Shown here: positions 61,910 through 64,000 of the stretch, in pieces
Position numbering within the stretch: position 1 is the first letter of the stretch
Layout of the letters: each line of letters opens with the position of its first letter
Assembly: GCA_008360975.2 (NCBI GenBank)
Contig: CM039179.1
Span: 62,348,666-62,412,665 of the forward strand
Direction of reading: 5' to 3'
From: Lichenostomus cassidix
Lineage: Eukaryota; Chordata; Aves; Passeriformes; Meliphagidae
DNA: 64,000 nt
Made by a program: the position numbers and the translations under genes
The notes under the pieces: generated by a model
The model's database searches: none
Told to the model about the DNA's origin: nothing
Seen by the model: only the letters and a program-made list of their open reading frames with translations

Positions 61910-64000
61910 TGCCTCAGGGGGCTAATAAAGATTTTGTAAATATAAAGAAGTCACTGTGATCCAAGTAGAAGTTGTAAGCATAGGAGGGCTCTCCCAGCCT
62001 GGTGCTCCCTGGGAGCAAAGGTCTGATAAGAGAAGTGGGTGTCTGGCAAGCGCCAATGAAACAACTTCCAAAGTCTATCAGTTGCTAGATAGATGGTCCT
62101 CAGTGGATAATGAAAATAACTGTTTCTGGATACTTCTTAACACGCAGTTTAAGGTTTGATAATTCCATACAATTCACAATTTATCATTTGGTTTTCTTCT
62201 GGCATTGGCCCACAGGCCTCATAGAAACAACAGATCTACATCTCTCCTTTGACTTCTTAGTTGATTTCTTCAGGGGATAAAGAGATGCCCAAAATGGACC
62301 TGTGCCCCCTTTGCCAAGCCCTGGATGCTTTCTGAGAAGCGTGGGTACTGATGCTTGTTGTTCACTGTTATCCAAGTGAAGCAACTCCAGAGACACAAAG
62401 CTGTGCAGGGTGTCAGGCTCAGTGAGCCCCATGGTGTCTGTGCTGTCACTGCCAATGGGCTCTGGGACCAGGAAATACCAACAGGGCTTTGAGGCAGCAC
62501 AAAAGCATCTGCTGAGACTCCTCTGAGCAGGACAGACATCCTTCATGTCACTCCATTTTCCTTTCCCATTTTCAGTGTGCTTTTAAAAGGTGTTTCTAGG
62601 TAAGGTAGGGCAGCCTCATGGCTGAGAAAGGACATCAGCCAGGCAATGAGAAAGGCTTGCCCAGCTGGCCCCAATACCTAACCTATGCTTGCCTCTCCTT
62701 GGGGACAGCACAGATGCTTTGCCAGAGAGAAGAAAGAAAAAATGAATATTTTGATGCGAAAAAAAAAGACAAGGATTTAAAAAAATCCTGTTCTTTTTTC
62801 CATCTTCCTTTGCTCTTGCAAGACTAGAAAAATCCCCCTCAGTGTGACATTAAGCCTGTAGGAAGTCCCATTCTCTTTTTAGTCAGTGGAAGGGTTTCGA
62901 ACTATGGTTTTCCAGTCCTGCACTGAAGCTGCTTAACCTTCACTTGCATCGTTGTGATCCCTATGTTCTAAGCTGGAGCTTCAGTATTGACAGCTATAAA
63001 GAAGATGCTATTTTTAAAATCAGCCCCCACATTCATGTTTTGTGGACTCCCAAAATAGTCCTGGAGATTCAGATCTCCATGTGCCCAACCCTGCCACCCC
63101 CTGTTCCCCAAAGGGCCACAGCCCTGCCTCCATGGCCAGAGCACATCACCAGAATGGAAAATCCAGCCAAGCTCACCAGTTACCCTGTGAAGGAAAAATA
63201 AGGTTTCACTTGCACAATGGGTGCTTTCCTGCATATAGTACAGCTTAAAAAACTCCAATGTTTTAATCAGAATGAACAAAGTGTATGGTCCTGCTTAAAG
63301 ACTTTCTCAGTGACAGATTACAACTTAAGAAGAGTCAACAGTTTGCTTAATGTTATTCAAGTATCAGTGCAAAATACAGCCTGAAAAAAACCCCAAAACT
63401 TCACAGTGAAGATGCTCACTACTCACAGGATCAATTAAAATGGCTGGTAGGGATTATGCTATGAAACTGGAAAACACCCCAGAAGCCAACCCGTGACGAC
63501 TCATAGAGACTGTCAGACTTTTGTAGAAAGTTAAAAGTATCTAAATATAAGTAAGCACTTTTAAAGCTTCTATTGCTGTCTGTTCATGTCTCTCACTTGC
63601 CTAATCTGTGGTGATCCTTGTTACTCATTCAGGGAGGGAGGCGAAGATCACTGAAGTCAATAGAAAGATGAAGAATGATTTTGGGCGGTTTTAGGTGAGG
63701 TCATGCACTTTGCTCTCTCTGGCTGCCAGCATCCTTGGGGCTCGCTGCCATCCAAGCCTTTGGTGGCCTCTACAGCTGCTGCAGCAGTTTCTGAATTGCA
63801 CTGAGAAGATGTAGTTCTGGAGGTTCATGTTTCTGAGGTTCCAGCCTGTCCCAGCCCCCTCTCACTGCAAGCCAGGGGCTTCTACAAACATGGCCAAGAT
63901 CATCCCTCCACTCCAGGCAGATCAAGTAGACCTGGAAATGAAGGCTTTTGAACTTTGGGTTACAAAAACTAAGGGCTGCTTTTCTTATTCAATGGCATAG
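61910..64000. other. Non-coding DNA, right end
   Basis: No supported exon, RNA gene or repeat other than the short ancient-repeat phrase at 63652-63668. Open frames are at most 120 codons and overlap on both strands. Confidence 0.6.

Noticed and set aside
1..64000. CRISPR arrays, rRNA, tRNA, prokaryotic operons
   Set aside because: No regularly spaced direct repeats with unique spacers, no ribosomal RNA sequence, no complete tRNA cloverleaf, and the composition and repeats are those of a vertebrate genome.

Overview
The window looks like nuclear DNA from a bird, or at least a sauropsid. The main support is a clear CR1 LINE 3' end at about 30.75-31.36 kb, several older antisense CR1-like copies, a MIR-like SINE relic, and a low density of interspersed repeats. 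These repeat calls rest on remembered consensus sequence, not on a search. There is no bacterial gene organisation and I recognise no rRNA, tRNA, CRISPR array or intact mobile element.

I find no protein-coding exon that I can assign to a known family. The layout has three parts. (1) About 1-13.8 kb is AT-rich, CpG-poor, apparently non-coding DNA with small tandem repeats and one near-perfect palindrome. (2) About 13.9-24.1 kb is a roughly 10 kb CpG-rich domain made of several sub-islands separated by T-rich and A-rich tracts. It holds CRE/ATF-like sites, including a tandem pair, a TATA/MEF2-type element, G-quadruplex-capable purine tracts, possible splice donors and a degenerate GC-rich minisatellite. 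It is best read as the promoter and alternative non-coding first-exon region of a developmental or signal-responsive gene, or of a long non-coding RNA. (3) About 24.1-64 kb is CpG-poor and looks intronic or intergenic. It carries the CR1 and MIR relics, TA/CA microsatellites, short tandem duplications and three AT-rich blocks that could be conserved enhancers.

The most specific prediction is a minus-strand promoter near 15.5 kb. A consensus TATA box (complement of 15511-15518) has an ATF/CEBP-like site directly upstream. About 260 bp downstream is a GTAAGT splice donor at 15226-15221. If real, it gives a short first exon whose gene body lies to the left, beyond the window. I could not name the gene. 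Open reading frames inside the CpG domain are long because GC-rich DNA has few stop codons; they overlap on both strands and match nothing I recognise, so they are not called as genes.
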